Source of the DNA: Duganella sacchari
Lineage (GTDB): Bacteria > Pseudomonadota > Gammaproteobacteria > Burkholderiales > Burkholderiaceae_D
Reading direction: 5' to 3'
Length of the DNA stretch: 64,000 bases
Assembly: GCF_900143065.1 (NCBI RefSeq)
Contig: NZ_FRCX01000003.1
Coordinates: 542,561-606,560, forward strand
Under the pieces are notes generated by a model that did not search any database, was not told where the DNA came from, and worked only from the letters and a program-made list of their open reading frames with translations. Position 1 is the stretch's first letter; every line of letters begins with the position of its first letter. The position numbers and the translations under genes are program-made. Shown in pieces: positions 11,901 through 18,080 of this stretch.

Positions 11901-12839
11901 CAGCGCGGTGGTGGCGCTGCCCAGTGCGGCCAGCTGGTTGCTGCGCAGCGCGGCGAAGTCCTGGGTTTCCATCGCGGCCAGCTGGGTGCTGGACAGCTGG
12001 CTCAGCTGCAGCGTGGTCAGCGCCACGGTTTGCGCCGTGGTCAGCGCGACGATCTGGTCGGTGCTGAGGGCGGCAAACTGTTTGGTGGTCAGCGCGGCGA
12101 TCTGCGCGGTTTTGAGGGCAGCAAAGCCGTCCGTGCCCAGCGCGGCCAGCTGCTCGGTGCCGAGCGCGGCAATCAGCGTGGTCGACAGGTTGCTGGACTG
12201 GGCGGTGCGCAGCGCGCCGATCTGGTCGCTGTTGAGCGTGGTGATCTGGCTGGTGCCCAGCGCATTCAGCTGCTGGCTGCCGAGTACATTGATGTCGGCC
12301 GTCTCGATGCCGGCCAGTTGCGCGCTGGTCAGGGCAGCGATCTGGCGGGTGGACAGGGCGACAGCCTGGCTGGTGGTCAGCGCGGCAATCTGGCTGCTGC
12401 CCAGCGTGCGCAGTTGGGTGGTGCTCAGCGACGCCAGCTGCGCGGTCTTGAGCGCAGCGATGTCGTTGGTCGGGATCAGGGAGAATTGCGTTGTCGTCAG
12501 CGAGCCCAGCTGTGCCGTCGATAGCGCGGCAAACTGGTCGGTCGTCAGGCCGGCGGTCAGCTGGTCGGTGGTCAGGTTCACCAGCTGGCCCGTGGTCAGG
12601 GCGGCAATTTGCTTGGTCGTCAGACCCTGGCCCAGTTGCTGGGTGGTCAGCGCGGCCAAGGTGCGCGTCGTCATTGCACGCAGCTGGGCGGTGCCGATCA
12701 CGGCCAGATTCTGGAGGCTCAAGGCTTGCACCTGCGCGGTCGACAGCAAGCTGATGTCCTCCGTGCTCATCTGGATGACTTGGCTGGTCTGCAAGCTGGC
12801 GATTTGGTCGGTGTTAAAACCTGGTATTAAAGATGGCAT
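2931..12839 (-). CDS. Giant octapeptide-repeat protein (about 3,302 aa) with C-terminal DxDGNG calcium-binding-like domain
   Basis: Start chosen at 12839 (MPSLIPGF) because AGGAG stands 10 nt upstream; an in-frame ATG 13 codons earlier (12878) lacks this. From residue 9 to about 3030 the protein is almost only octads of the form A-L-[TS]-[TS]-x-Q-[IVL]-x, about 377 copies, with a few 9-residue units carrying an extra Gly. Some octads are acidic (METQDFAA) and are followed by a basic one (LKTQQ or LRTQQ). The last 270 residues start with PLILDLDGNGVQT and contain DRNGDGIINDG, DSNGDGQITSAD and WIDGNSDG, EF-hand/dockerin-like acidic loops as in many RTX-type exported proteins. No N-terminal signal peptide is seen, and no type I secretion genes are nearby. 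Regular S/T-x-x-Q spacing suggests short N-capped helical turns in a solenoid (inference). I do not recognise a named family. A downstream OGT-like enzyme could modify it. Confidence 0.85.
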   Translation of the reverse strand: MPSLIPGFNTDQIASLQTSQVIQMSTEDISLLSTAQVQALSLQNLAVIGTAQLRAMTTRTLAALTTQQLGQGLTTKQIAALTTGQLVNLTTDQLTAGLTTDQFAALSTAQLGSLTTTQFSLIPTNDIAALKTAQLASLSTTQLRTLGSSQIAALTTSQAVALSTRQIAALTSAQLAGIETADINVLGSQQLNALGTSQITTLNSDQIGALRTAQSSNLSTTLIAALGTEQLAALGTDGFAALKTAQIAALTTKQFAALSTDQIVALTTAQTVALTTLQLSQLSSTQLAAMETQDFAALRSNQLAALGSATTALLGTDQIAALTTAQVAAMSLGQIRALTTDQIVALTTGQFTALQSAQLQALNSNQLAAIETRDIAALRTQQVAVLTSNQLNALGTDQIVSLSTAQAAALGTAQIGTLSTTQLAALDTQDVAALRTQQVAAISTAAMSILSSAQVAALNSAQLSALQSKQLAALSTDNIAVLTSVQVGGFTTQQIAALSSSQVAALGDTVFGSLKTQQFAALSTSLIAALSTAQIAALKTAQANALTSLQLSAFSSDQLAALSTADLAAIRTQQLAGLSTSNVSLLTTDQFAALSTAQVAALSSRQLSVLSSDQIVSLTTAQAGALTTQQVAAMGTEQVAVMETRDLAALKTNQIAALTNGQIAALDSDQIIGLSTQQYTALTSKQVAALSTAQVAVMQTADLNALQTRQVVALISDAIAAITTDQLSVLGTAALNALTSDQLAALTTDQIVALSTQQVASLNTRSLAALSTNQLNALETRDFAALKTNQIAALTAGQVAALNTDLIVALTTAQAGALTPVQLVALTSDQMNAMETQDFAALKTSQLLGLGTKAIATLTPGQVAALKTEQLIQLTSDQVQVLSSSQLAVLSTLQIGALTSAQISYLLTEQVAVLTTADWAALKSSQLNALSSKQIAAVTSDQIVALTTQQASQLSTRQLGALSTDQLNAMESQDLGALTSNQIASLGTGAIAALSLSLLAALKTQQAAALTSNQVQALGTAQVAALSTAQISSLNTAQVAALDSNQVQAIETQDLAALKTQQVAAFSTSQIAALNSDQIVALSTLQVSNLSTRQLSVLSTDQVIALETRDLAALKTQQIAGLGSDNLNALTSAQVQALTTAQIGALSSSQLQALNTTQVAELTTGQVAGLTSTHISLLSSDQLVALGTDGLSRLKTQQITALRTAQVATLNSDQIIALTTQQVSNLSSQQVAALGSDQLNAMETQDLASLRTQQIAALGTAQVAGLSSRQTGALTTQQITGLTSAQLNALDASQLQGLSTAAIAALRTAQMAVLSTDQLSALLSDQFRVLNTAQIAALTTAQFQSLSTDQIVALSTLQASSLNSTQIQSLSASQLAALETQDLAAMKTAQINALKTAQLVLLNSSQIAGLSTLQVANLSTAQLSALNTDQIVALESQDLAALKTQQVLALSSDQLDAISTDQLQAVTLAQLAALSTAQLQSLLTSQIAALSTQQIGALITAQIAALGNNQLAALNTDDIGALKSAQIGALRTAQVALLSTDQIVALKSNQVAAMSTTQLTALNSDQIGALSTDDFAALSAAQLAALGGLNNLSTDQIQGLTTNQIAGLTTAQIAGFNTAQIVALTTRQIGALSTAGVASLSSDQLRAVELVDLAAMKTAQILALSSDQVQLLTSDQVGALTTSQAQALSSGQLRALTSAQVQALSTDDLFALKSAQIQALSSDQLNTLQPGQLQSLGLVQLTALSSAQLQALSSDQIVGLTTQQFGFLSTAQVALLTTAQLGAIELEDLAALKTSQIQALSSTQLQALTNDRIIALTTQQVQALGTAQVAALTTSQIQAVETEDLAVLKAAQLQALSSDQLNSLYGVQWQNLGTAQLNALTTTQFRALSSDQIILLTTDQAGMLATAQIASLNSSQLAALELEDLAVLSSNQIAALSTLQMSQLDLAHIAGFSTQQAAGLSGAQLGALSTDQFQALGTDAVSALKTAQVAGLSTNQLISLTIDQLQHLTTDQIDALTSSQARALTTDQVAALTTLQVDNLGTRQLNALSSSQIAALSTDNFATLSSSQIAALNAAQFGAITTDQMVALSSMQAASLGTAQVAALSSDQLDALESADFIALKSTQIAAITTANIAALTTDLVSVLTTAQMTGISSDQIKALNTDQVAALNSTQATALNSAQIAAFSTSQIGALSTADFVALRSNQLAALSTTQFAALTSDQLNALSTSAFTALTTAMLESLTTSQFSQLTTAQIGALTSTQAGALSTGQLSTLSTDQFAVISTAAIRNLQSGQFGALTTDQIVALTTQQVRALNSMQLGALTSAQVAALETVDLAALGTAQLGLLNTDQLQALLTDQLASLSTAQISTLSTDQVSSGLTTAQIVALTTAQAAALATRQVAALTTDQIAALETADLSSFSTRQMQALTSDQLNTLSTDQLNSLTSTELAALTTAQISAGLSTAQLAALDTNHISALSTSQLTWGVGAAAIAALTTDQLAALRTAQTATLSTAQISLLTTEQIVALTTAQTTTLTTQQIAALGSDQVAALETADVGVLTTRQIAALNAQQLGAMAALQLNALSTAQLAALGTSQLSNGLTTAQAAALDTDHITALTTAQLAYGFTVDSLAALGSDQIQSLRTVQIATMTTAQISSLSTAQIAALRSDQMTGLSTAQMPTLTADQLAALSTAQVAALDTQDVAALSAGQFAGLSTAQTSALTTSQVRGLKTAQVNAVDASQIAAFSTDQLQALSTQQAAALSVDAFTGLSTDQLGALTTQDVAAIGTSQLSSLDTSKLVGLNTSQIQALTSVQLGAMTADQMYALSTTQITALRTAQIGYLTTAQLAALSDPQVQSLTTDQVAAIKLSQIPALTVDQVGALGSDQLRAMTTAQIQALSSTQLNALTGTQAGALTTTQMAALKNAQIAALSVDQISGFTTTQLAAWTTVQLGALTASQIGYLSTDQIAGLTNAQVAGLKTSQLIVFSNTQLQAFTAGQMPSLATAGLAALSLSQANAFTGSQVAAMSVTQTMSLNASSVNYATPLILDLDGNGVQTQSIAAGVQFDIRGAGQKVSTGWVDAHDGLLALDRNGDGIINDGSELFGSGTTLAGGSKARDGYSALQALDSNGDGQITSADSAYGELRVWIDGNSDGISQADELKTLAQLKIASISVKANHTLTQQNGNLVGLTSSYTSNDGSVHQSADVWFLAQNQTATPSASLQQQVSGLSNAIAGYASTAAAPASSAPQLETAKPAASAAALADGSQALSDALKQYRAAQGLQGFTAAVTGKTPATEHATSWFTVPNR
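3765..12815. repeat. Degenerate 24-bp tandem array encoding the octads
   Basis: About 9.05 kb with a 24-nt period, seen directly as recurrent units such as GCGGCGATCTGGTCGGTGGT with changing third positions. Units are diverged, so this is protein-level repetition kept over time rather than recent amplification. Rare 27-nt units insert a Gly codon. The high-GC period leaves other frames open for long distances and creates large spurious antisense frames. Confidence 0.9.
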
Positions 12840-13048
12840 GGTCGATATTCTCCTGACGATAGAATATAGTACCGCCAAACGGCCTTATCCAGAGAGAAGA
12901 GCGCTAAAAATCCTTTAAATCTTGGTCTGAAAACAATGACTTAGCGTTGATTTTTCCGCCAAGAAAGTCGCCGATTTTTGCGCGCAAAATAGGTAATCAG
13001 GAAACACTGTAAGATGCTGTTCCGTGTCCATCTTCTATTTTCCCGGCT

Positions 13049-13864
13049 ATGCTGCAAACTCCCGCCACATTTACCCCGCTGATACGGCCGCAGGAGCATG
13101 ACAGGCCGCTAACATTCGTGTTCCATCGCGGTGAGTTGCTTCTGCGCAACACTGTGCTGGGCTTGCCGGAGCTGGCGGACCTGGCCGGTGTGGCCTTGCC
13201 TGCCGAGCGTGTGCATCCGCTGGGCGAGATGGCGGGGCGCTACTACCAGGCCGTATGGCTGGATGAGCCATTGCTGCCGGGGCCGGAATTCAGCTATCAC
13301 AGCCTGCGCTCGCTGTTCAGCGTGGTGGATGACGGCTTCCTGGGCATCGCCGGCCGTGCTTACCAGATCCTTGAATGGGCGCGCACCCACCGCTATTGCG
13401 GCGCCTGCGCCACGCCGCTGCAATTGCTCGAGGGCGAGCGCTGCCTGCGCTGCCCGCAGTGCGGCCACAGCGCCTATCCGCGCATCTCGCCGGCCATGAT
13501 GGTGCTGGTGCGCAAGGGCGACCAGGTGCTGCTGGCGATGCACACCAATTCGCCTTACAAGCGCTACACGGCGCTGGCCGGCTTTCTGGAAGCGGGCGAA
13601 TCGGTCGAGGAGGCCATCCACCGCGAGGTGTATGAAGAGGTCGGCCTGCGCGTGCACAACCTCCAGTATTTCGGCAGCCAGTCGTGGCCGTTCCCGCATT
13701 CGCTGATGATTGCCTACACGGCCGATTACCTGGACGGCGAGATTCGCGTCGACGCGACCGAGATCGCCGAAGCGCGCTGGTTCGGGCCCGGCGACGAATG
13801 GCCGGAGACGCCGGTCAAAGTCTCGATTGCCGCCAAGCTCATCGACGCCCACCGGCCCGGCTGA
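13049..13864 (+). CDS. nudC: NAD(+) diphosphatase / NADH pyrophosphatase NudC (also RNA NAD-decapping)
   Basis: 271 residues. A four-cysteine zinc site (C117, C120, C135, C138) precedes the Nudix box at about 178-200, which has the family spacing G-x5-E-x7-REVYEEVG. The NudC-specific motif SQSWPFPHS follows at 210-218 and separates it from other Nudix hydrolases. The family cleaves NAD(H) to NMN(H) plus AMP and removes NAD caps from RNA. It is divergent from the giant repeat gene across about 210 bp and is followed by folE 64 bp downstream. Confidence 0.95.
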   Translation: MLQTPATFTPLIRPQEHDRPLTFVFHRGELLLRNTVLGLPELADLAGVALPAERVHPLGEMAGRYYQAVWLDEPLLPGPEFSYHSLRSLFSVVDDGFLGIAGRAYQILEWARTHRYCGACATPLQLLEGERCLRCPQCGHSAYPRISPAMMVLVRKGDQVLLAMHTNSPYKRYTALAGFLEAGESVEEAIHREVYEEVGLRVHNLQYFGSQSWPFPHSLMIAYTADYLDGEIRVDATEIAEARWFGPGDEWPETPVKVSIAAKLIDAHRPG

Positions 13865-13928
13865 GCGCGGGTGAAGTCCCGGCGTTTTCTATATACTGTC
13901 GGGCAAATTTGAAAAAAGGTGTTTCATC

Positions 13929-14492
13929 ATGTCTCAAGAAGAATTCTCGGAAAACGACTGGCGCCGCCTGCTTGCCAGTTTTGGTGAAGATCCGGACCGT
14001 CCCGGCCTGCAGGAAACCCCGGCGCGCGTGGCGAAAGCCTGGAAGCACTGGACCTCGGGCTACGAGCAGGACCCGGTCAAACTGCTGAAAGCGTTTGAAG
14101 ATGGCGCGGAGCAGTACAACGAATTCATCATCGTCCGCAATATCCCGGTGTACAGCCATTGCGAGCACCACCTGGCGCCGTTCTTCGGCAAGGCCACCGT
14201 GGGCTACATCCCGAACGGCAAGATCGTCGGCCTGTCCAAGCTGACCCGCCTGGTGGACTGCTTCTCCAAGCGCCTGCAGGTGCAGGAACGCATGACCATG
14301 CAGATCGCCAACGCGCTGATGGACGTGCTGGAGCCGAAAGCGGTGGGCGTGATCATCAAATGCCGCCACCTGTGCATGGAAAGCCGCGGCATCCGCACGC
14401 CGGGCGAAGAGACGGTGACCTCCGCGATGCTGGGTGAACTGCAGCCTAACCTGGCGATGCGGACCGAATTCCTGGCGCTGGCCAAGGATTAA
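13929..14492 (+). CDS. folE: GTP cyclohydrolase I (FolE)
   Basis: 187 residues, full length for the single-domain enzyme. It converts GTP to dihydroneopterin triphosphate, the first step of folate/pterin synthesis. The zinc site is visible as SHCEHHLAPF (C78, H81) and KCRHLCM (C149). PGLQETPARVAKAW near the N-terminus and the final AMRTEFLAL stretch are typical. AAAAAAGGTG lies just before the ATG as ribosome-binding site. The next gene starts 5 nt after its stop, so the two are probably co-transcribed. Confidence 0.96.
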   Translation: MSQEEFSENDWRRLLASFGEDPDRPGLQETPARVAKAWKHWTSGYEQDPVKLLKAFEDGAEQYNEFIIVRNIPVYSHCEHHLAPFFGKATVGYIPNGKIVGLSKLTRLVDCFSKRLQVQERMTMQIANALMDVLEPKAVGVIIKCRHLCMESRGIRTPGEETVTSAMLGELQPNLAMRTEFLALAKD

Positions 14493-14497
14493 GCCCG

Positions 14498-15817
14498 ATG
14501 GCAGCCATCAAATGGCTGGGCGGCAGCCTGGCGGACGCGTTTGCGCTGGCCGCGGCGCAGCAGCGGCCCCTGTTCCTGTACTGGGGCGCCGTCTGGTGCC
14601 CGCCGTGCAACCGCGTCAAATCGGAGATCTTCGCGCGCGACGAGCTGGTGCAGCGGAGCGCGGCCGTGCTGTGCTATTACCTCGACGGCGACAGCGCAGG
14701 CGCCCAGGCGCTGGCCGCGCAGTACGCGCTGCGCAGCTATCCGACGCTGGTGCTGTTCGCGCCTGACGGCAGCGAAATCACGCGCCTGCCGTGCGAGCTC
14801 GATGGCGAGCTGTTCGTTGCCGCATTCGATACTGCCTTGACCGTCCATGCGGCCGGCTCATCGGCCGCCGCCGCGCTGGAGGCCGCCTTGACAGGCACGC
14901 GCGCCTTGAGCGGCCACGAGTGGACCTTGCTGGCCCACTACTCCTGGGATACCGACGAGGGCAAACTGCTGGGTACGCGCGCGCTGGCGCCGACGCTGGC
15001 AACGCTGGCGGCTGCCAGCACCGATCCTGACGCCGCCGCCCGCCTGCGCCTGCATGCCCAACTGGCGGCCGGCGCAGCCGATGCCGCGGACTTGCTGGCG
15101 CTGCTGGCCGATGCCCGGCTGGCGCGCGTCAACATGGACATCTTCAACAACAGCGGCGTCAACCTGATCAAAATTGCCAGCCGCCGCGAAGAACTGGCGG
15201 CAGCGCTGGGCGGTGTCGCTGCGCAGTGGGCCGACGACTTCTGGCTCAGCGCACCGGACCGCCTGATGGCCGTGCGCCTGCAAATGCGCCTGGCCCGCCT
15301 GCTGGCGCCGGCACACGGCTTGCAAGATCTGGTGCGCGAGAAGGTGGAAGAAGCGCTGGCCGCATCCACCGATCCCTACGAACGCCACACACTGGTGAAC
15401 ACCGCCGTCAGTGCGCTCAACGACGCCGGCCTGAGCGCGCAAGCGGAACAAGTGCTGCTGGCCGAACTGCCGCGTTCGCATTCACCGTACTACTTCATGC
15501 TGAGCCTGGCTGCGAACGCCAAGCGCCGTAGCGACATCGCGGGCGTGCTGGCATGGTATGGCAAGGCGTGGCAAGCCGCGACGGGTCCTGCGACGCGCCT
15601 GCAATGGGGCGTGACCTATCTGAACAGCGTGATTGACCTGGCGCCGCAGGACAGCGCGCGCATTGAGCAAGCGGCGCAAGGCGTACTGGCCGACATCCGG
15701 ATCGCCGGCGCCGACGCCTTCCAGCAACGCAACCTCGCGCAGCTCCAAAAGCTGGGCCCCAAACTGGCGACGCTCGCCGCCGGCCCCCACACCGCTGCCC
15801 TTATCGCCCGCCTTTAA
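14498..15817 (+). CDS. Thioredoxin-family protein with long C-terminal helical extension
   Basis: 439 residues. The first 120 form a thioredoxin fold with the redox motif WCPPC (C34, C37) and the cis-Pro region SYPTLVLF. There is no signal peptide or membrane anchor, so it should be cytosolic. The remaining 300 residues are Ala/Leu-rich and probably helical; I recognise no domain there. The gene follows folE by 5 nt. The partner protein is unknown; a disulfide reductase role is inferred only from the CxxC motif. Confidence 0.8.
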   Translation: MAAIKWLGGSLADAFALAAAQQRPLFLYWGAVWCPPCNRVKSEIFARDELVQRSAAVLCYYLDGDSAGAQALAAQYALRSYPTLVLFAPDGSEITRLPCELDGELFVAAFDTALTVHAAGSSAAAALEAALTGTRALSGHEWTLLAHYSWDTDEGKLLGTRALAPTLATLAAASTDPDAAARLRLHAQLAAGAADAADLLALLADARLARVNMDIFNNSGVNLIKIASRREELAAALGGVAAQWADDFWLSAPDRLMAVRLQMRLARLLAPAHGLQDLVREKVEEALAASTDPYERHTLVNTAVSALNDAGLSAQAEQVLLAELPRSHSPYYFMLSLAANAKRRSDIAGVLAWYGKAWQAATGPATRLQWGVTYLNSVIDLAPQDSARIEQAAQGVLADIRIAGADAFQQRNLAQLQKLGPKLATLAAGPHTAALIARL

Positions 15818-15829
15818 TTACTGCCCGGA

Positions 15830-17425
15830 TCAGTGGCGCTGGAATTCGGCGCTGTCTTTCCACTTGGGCTGGTCTTTGGCTTGCGCGGCCTGATAGCCGG
15901 CCTGGAACAGCAGGCTCAGGTCTTCAACCGCGCCGCTGGTGTTCCAGTTGGCTTGTACGGTGTCGCTGACGGTGTGGTAGTGCTGCGCGGTGTAGTTCAG
16001 CAGCTTGCCGGCGCTGCTGCGCAGGTAGATGGTCGGAATGCCGACACGCGCAAATTCCAGCTGGTCGCCGCGGTAGTAGCTGCCGTAGCTGACGTTGCTG
16101 TCGGGCTTGACCACGCGCCCCTGCCTGGCGGCGATGGCGGCCACGATGTCGTCCGCCGACGATTTTCCCATGCCGCTCAGCTCGACATCGCGCGTGCGGC
16201 CCCACAGGTTCAGGCCGTCAATATTGATGTTGAGGATGGTCTTGCTGATCGGGTACAGCGGATGGCGCACATAGTATTGCGCACCGAGCAGGCCGCGTTC
16301 TTCCGCCGTGGTTGCCACAAACAGGATGCTGCGCTTGGGCGGTGTCGGCATCGCTTTGTAGGCTTTGGCAATTTGCAGCAGACCGGCGACGCCGCTCGCA
16401 TTGTCCACCGCACCGTGGAAGATTTGCTGCGTGCGCGGGCCTGGAAGCGTTTCATCAATACCGAAATGGTCCCAGTGCGCCGTGTACACCACCACTTCGT
16501 TCTTGAGTTGCGGATCGGAACCGGCAATCCGCGCGACCACGTTGTGCGACGCCACTTCCCGCACCGCGTTCACGGTCGCCAGGTTGATTTTGATGCCCAG
16601 CGGGATAGGCTTGAAGTTGCGCGACAGCGCCTGTTGCTTGAGCTCTGCAAAATCCTTGCCGGCGGCCTTGAACAGATCGCAGGCGCGCTCGTTTTGCAGC
16701 CAGCCGGCGATGGCGGGCATGTAGCCGTCCGGCTTGCTGCTTTTCAGCGCGAAGTTTTCGCGGCCCCAGCCATTGACCACGACTTCATACGGATAGCCGG
16801 CCGTTTTGGTTTCGTGCACGATCAGCGCCGCTGCCGCGCCCATCTTCGCGGCCATTTCGAATTTGTAGTTCCAGCGGCCGTACCACGTCACCGCATGGCC
16901 GCCGAACACGGCCGGGTCCAGCATTTTCGGCTTTTTCGGGTCGGGCACCGGCGGGTCGTTGATGAGCATGACCAGCGTCTTGCCTTTCAGGTCCACGCCT
17001 TTGTAGTCGTCCCACTTGAACTCCGGCGCCTGCACGCCGTAGCCGACAAACACCAGCTCGGAATCGGCTACCTCGATCTGCTTGTCGGCGCGCGCGGTCC
17101 AGGCCACGTAGTCTTCGCCGAACTTCAGCTGGGTGCTGCCATAGCGCAGCGTGGGATGGCTGGAGATGCCGGCCAGCGGCACCGTCTGCAGATAGGTGCC
17201 ATCCGGATTGCCCGGCTCCAGCCCCAGTTTCTTGAACTGTTGTTGCAGATATTCGATGGTCTGGGTTTCGCCATTGGTGCCGGGCGCACGGCCTTCGAAC
17301 TCATCCGAGGCCAGCGTACTGATCTGCTCCACCAGCGCCGCCCCGTCGAACTTGGGCACGGCCGGTGCGGCGTGGACTACGCACGCGCTAGAGGCCAGCA
17401 GCAGGATCGACAAAGGGAATTTCAT
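15830..17425 (-). CDS. Secreted M28-family zinc aminopeptidase with PA domain
   Basis: 531 residues with a signal peptide (MKFPLSILLLASSACVVHA). After an N-terminal LASDEFEGRAPGT motif typical of this group comes a protease-associated insert (about 80-260). The M28 metal ligands are then visible: AHWDHFG near 316, VDNASGVAGLL, TAEERGLLG with the catalytic Glu pair, NIDGLN, and a final HYHTVSD histidine. The family removes N-terminal residues from peptides using two zinc ions, here in the periplasm or outside the cell. It converges on the thioredoxin-like gene, 12 bp between stops. Confidence 0.93.
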   Translation of the reverse strand: MKFPLSILLLASSACVVHAAPAVPKFDGAALVEQISTLASDEFEGRAPGTNGETQTIEYLQQQFKKLGLEPGNPDGTYLQTVPLAGISSHPTLRYGSTQLKFGEDYVAWTARADKQIEVADSELVFVGYGVQAPEFKWDDYKGVDLKGKTLVMLINDPPVPDPKKPKMLDPAVFGGHAVTWYGRWNYKFEMAAKMGAAAALIVHETKTAGYPYEVVVNGWGRENFALKSSKPDGYMPAIAGWLQNERACDLFKAAGKDFAELKQQALSRNFKPIPLGIKINLATVNAVREVASHNVVARIAGSDPQLKNEVVVYTAHWDHFGIDETLPGPRTQQIFHGAVDNASGVAGLLQIAKAYKAMPTPPKRSILFVATTAEERGLLGAQYYVRHPLYPISKTILNINIDGLNLWGRTRDVELSGMGKSSADDIVAAIAARQGRVVKPDSNVSYGSYYRGDQLEFARVGIPTIYLRSSAGKLLNYTAQHYHTVSDTVQANWNTSGAVEDLSLLFQAGYQAAQAKDQPKWKDSAEFQRH

Positions 17426-17624
17426 GGGGGCGCAGAATTGTTAAGAAGGAAATCATTATTCTGACACATTTCGTTGCTCAAGAACACTACCTAGCTCGTC
17501 ACAACCACGATCATGCGGCTTTATCATCGGATAAACGGATGAATTTGAGTGGAATTTTGCGCTATTTAATCAGAATTTTTAATACTAAGATGACTCCATC
17601 GAATTCCTCTTCAGGAGCATGAAC

Positions 17625-17912
17625 ATGAAAGCCCAATCTATCCTCGCCGCTGTCACCCTGCTGGTTGCCGCCGGCACCACGTTTGCCGCTGACACCAACG
17701 AAGCCGCCGTCGACCAGGCCTTCCGCAACACCGGCAGCAGCACGCTGACCCGTGCACAAGTCAAGGCGGACACCATTGCCGCCCGCAAGGCCGGCCTGCT
17801 CGACACCAATGAAGCATATCAGGACCCGGCCTACATGGCGCCACGCGCAAAAAACGCCGAGGTCAAGGCGCAACTGGCCGCCAAGCAAGTGAAAGACAAA
17901 ACTGCGCAATAA
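17625..17912 (+). CDS. Small secreted DUF4148-type protein
   Basis: 95 residues from the ATG at 17625. An ATG at 17619 exists, but AGGAG (17613-17617) is 1 nt from it and 7 nt from the chosen start. The signal peptide ends at TTFA-AD. The mature part has SSTLTRAQVKAD and the Tyr-x-Asp-Pro tail region (AYQDPAYMAP) usual in DUF4148 proteins of Burkholderiales, whose function is unknown. A strong terminator follows at 17950. Confidence 0.85.
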   Translation: MKAQSILAAVTLLVAAGTTFAADTNEAAVDQAFRNTGSSTLTRAQVKADTIAARKAGLLDTNEAYQDPAYMAPRAKNAEVKAQLAAKQVKDKTAQ

Positions 17913-17949
17913 AAAATGCACAATAATCAGGCGACAACGTTGCTCTAGA

Positions 17950-17982
17950 CGGGCGCTGCGATCAGATCGCAGCGCCCGTTTT
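17950..17982 (+). terminator. Intrinsic terminator after the DUF4148 gene
   Basis: CGGGCGCTGCGATC and its exact reverse complement GATCGCAGCGCCCG are separated by one base and followed by TTTTGCTTT. The stem is GC-rich and lies 37 nt after the stop. Confidence 0.88.
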
Positions 17983-18080
17983 GCTTTATTGCGCATAAAC
18001 CACAGCATTAAATTTCTTGCACCATGCGTGACACATTTGGGGGTATGCTCATTTCCACAGAACAATAGGAGACAAACTAA

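Noticed and set aside
3765..12815. CRISPR-like array
   Set aside because: Period of 24 nt without unique spacers; the periodicity is a protein-coding octad, and no cas genes are present.
2931..12839. RTX toxin or leucine-rich-repeat protein
   Set aside because: No GGxGxDxUx nonapeptides; the unit is eight residues with Ser/Thr and Gln, not the LRR consensus. Only the C-terminal domain resembles RTX-protein ends.
15833..17464. 543-codon plus-strand frame opposite the M28 peptidase
   Set aside because: Shadow; the minus strand has a signal peptide and all metal ligands.
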